Positions 62,570-64,000 of a stretch of 64,000 bases of DNA are shown piece by piece. Source of the DNA: Pseudomonadota bacterium (GTDB lineage Bacteria > Desulfobacterota > Binatia > Binatales > Binataceae); assembly GCA_021323945.1 (NCBI GenBank), contig JAJPKA010000018.1:1-64000 (forward strand). Direction: 5' to 3'. The position numbers were made by a program, and so were the translations under genes. Each line of letters starts with the position of its first letter. Position 1 is the first letter of the stretch. The notes below the pieces were generated by a model that ran no database searches, was not told where the DNA came from, and worked only from the letters and a program-made list of their open reading frames with translations.

Positions 62570-63007
62570 ATGAGCATCAAGTTTCCCTCACTTGACTACT
62601 TCACGGCCCTTAAGCGGGAGATGGCTCTCGAGCAGGAGCGCTTTAAACGCTTGGGCTTTATCGATACAACCTTTGGTATCGGTGTGAGCCAAAACGGCAG
62701 CTGGCGAAATTTTGTGCTCGTCTTCGAGGTCTTCGAGCTTAAAGAGGTGCAGGAAGTCAGTGAGCTAAACCTTGGGCAACTGGATTTCGCGATTGTCGGC
62801 GAAAACAACGTCTGGCGCGAGATGATCGAGAACATCAAACGCCATGGCCAGGCGGACACGGCGCACGACCTGAATACCCTGACCCATTTCGGCGAGGCCC
62901 TTCAAGTGCGCTATGCCGAGCCGGAGGGTCATGACAAGTTATATAGGTTCATGGAATCAATTCAGGAATTTTTTGACTTGAGCAGCAAGCTCGAGGTGAG
63001 CTTCTGA
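62570..63007 (+). CDS. Conserved protein of unknown function
   Basis: The 145-residue protein beginning at ATG 62570 (SIKFPSLDYFTALKREMALEQERFKRLGF) has an alpha/beta pattern reminiscent of SCP2-type lipid-binding domains: a helix, then GIGVSQNGSWRNFVLVFEVFEL strands, then NLGQLDFAIVG and a final helix LYRFMESIQEFFDLSSK. The longer frame upstream overlaps a terminator hairpin and is not used. GAGG lies before this ATG. Lipid or acyl binding is only a guess. Confidence 0.6.
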   Translation: MSIKFPSLDYFTALKREMALEQERFKRLGFIDTTFGIGVSQNGSWRNFVLVFEVFELKEVQEVSELNLGQLDFAIVGENNVWREMIENIKRHGQADTAHDLNTLTHFGEALQVRYAEPEGHDKLYRFMESIQEFFDLSSKLEVSF

Positions 63008-63153
63008 GGGGCCAGCGGTTTGGCTTACGGATGTCAAAACATTCAGCCGAAACCGATGAAGCGAGTGAAGGCAGATAGTGCGGACAGAACAACGGCTGCT
63101 CAGCCACTGCCGCGATCCGCGATTAGCGGCGAACACGAGGTTTGCAGACGGTA

Positions 63154-64000
63154 ATGAGTTATCTATCGACTGTCAATTTTTTTGAGGATCGCGCGTTTGT
63201 CGATAAGTGGTTGTACAGGATTCGGACCGGCGAACTTGACCTCTCATGGATGAACGCTTCGACCGAGAAGGTCAAGCCACGCCCCGAGAACCCACGCCGG
63301 GGACTCATCTATCGGGATATTAACCTGGGAAGTTACGGGGTCGAAGCAATTCCGGAGAAGGTCCGCAGCAATCGGTCGTATGCTCCGCGAGGTGCCGAAC
63401 TGCCGCCGGGATTGCCGGATGCCCAAGCCTGGGTTTCGCGCAAGAGTGAACTTTGGGCCCATAATACCGATGGCTATTACGAGGAGGCAGTCACGCGTCA
63501 GTGGAACGCGTCGACCGACATCCCCTGGGACCATCTCCAAGGCGTGGAATTGCCCGAGGCGACGGGCAAGGCGTTAGCTCAGCTGATGACCTTCCTTACT
63601 GAAGTCGAGATGATCGCCACCGATACGCCGGCTATGTGGCTACCGCGTTTGAATTCTGACTTCGTTGAGGTCAAGGCTTTCATCGCTGCGCAGACGATGG
63701 ACGAGGCGCGGCATACCGAGGTTTTTCGCAAGCGTGCGCTTACCACCGGTTATGGCCTGATGCAGGCCAGTCCGATGAACGAGATGGCACTGAAGCATTT
63801 GCGTGATGCGGACTCGTTTAGCGAGATGTCGGTTGCCCTGCACCTGGTGGGTGAAGGCAACGTGCTCACCCTGTTCCGCTTCAGCGAATACCTATCGCCG
63901 ACCGATGTGGACAAGAAGATCTTTCGCCTGGTGATGCAGGACGAAGCTCGTCATGTCGGCTATGGCATGCAGCATTTCAAATGGGTATTGGAGCACTACC
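63154..64000 (+). CDS. Ferritin-like diiron protein, 3'-truncated by the window
   Basis: The frame opens at ATG 63154 and runs through the window end without a stop. Around residue 160-190 and 255-275 it shows two E-x-x-H motifs, MDEARHTEVF and MQDEARHVGYG, each with an earlier Glu (VEMIATDTPAMW, HLVGEGNVLTLF). This is the four-helix carboxylate-bridged diiron pattern of ferritin-like, ribonucleotide-reductase-like and related oxygenase proteins. It likely performs O2-dependent oxidation. The C-terminus is missing, so its subfamily cannot be fixed. Confidence 0.8.
   Translation, partial: MSYLSTVNFFEDRAFVDKWLYRIRTGELDLSWMNASTEKVKPRPENPRRGLIYRDINLGSYGVEAIPEKVRSNRSYAPRGAELPPGLPDAQAWVSRKSELWAHNTDGYYEEAVTRQWNASTDIPWDHLQGVELPEATGKALAQLMTFLTEVEMIATDTPAMWLPRLNSDFVEVKAFIAAQTMDEARHTEVFRKRALTTGYGLMQASPMNEMALKHLRDADSFSEMSVALHLVGEGNVLTLFRFSEYLSPTDVDKKIFRLVMQDEARHVGYGMQHFKWVLEHY

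Overview
The window is a high-GC chromosomal segment from a Gram-negative, probably aerobic bacterium. It carries an RND efflux pump, a TonB-dependent outer-membrane receptor, Tpx, and the order gmk then rel. Acyl-CoA dehydrogenase, CaiB-type CoA-transferases, LLM flavin monooxygenase, amidohydrolase and ferritin-like diiron genes are typical of soil and sediment lineages once grouped around Deltaproteobacteria. That placement (for example Binatota- or Methylomirabilota-like) is an inference from gene content and was not tested.

Layout. 1-8 kb: the 3' part of an RND pump, an amidinotransferase-fold enzyme, a small ABM monooxygenase, and an acyl-CoA catabolic cluster (acyl-CoA dehydrogenase, two overlapping CoA-transferases of which only the first keeps the catalytic Asp, and a NIPSNAP-like protein). 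8-18 kb: MFS transporter, tRNA-Leu(UAG), glutathione S-transferase, and a cobalamin group made of a B12 riboswitch upstream of a BtuB-like receptor plus cobU, cobS and cobT; then Tpx, a DHH phosphoesterase and a small protein. 18-34 kb: ABC exporter, MFS, kelch-repeat protein, a 46-residue membrane peptide, a secreted three-repeat protein, EF-P with a non-lysine tip, a THUMP methyltransferase, APC permease, VWA protein, gmk and rel.

34-57.4 kb: the main feature, one CRISPR-Cas locus transcribed on the minus strand. In transcription order it is cas6, cas3 (helicase then C-terminal HD), cas8, cas7 (DevR-like), cas5, cas1, cas10/csm1, csm2, csm3, csm4, csm5, a CARF-HEPN ribonuclease gene, cas2, cas4 and a 67-repeat array. 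A complete type I effector and a complete type III-A effector share one Cas6 and one array, and the type III block separates cas1 from cas2-cas4. Cas10 has lost the HD nuclease motif but keeps GGDD; Csm3 keeps its catalytic Asp; the CARF protein keeps an R-x6-H HEPN motif. Predicted outputs are therefore DNA destruction by Cas3, target RNA cutting by Csm3, and cyclic-oligoadenylate signalling to the HEPN RNase. Several spacers sample homologous versions of the same target sites, which records repeated encounters with one diversifying mobile element.

57.4-64 kb: GC-rich hairpins beyond cas6, an LLM flavin oxidoreductase with an alpha/beta hydrolase, two small unknown genes, a metal-dependent amidohydrolase, a conserved unknown protein and the start of a ferritin-like diiron protein cut by the window edge. 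Nearly all products are assigned by reading motifs; no database search was possible.
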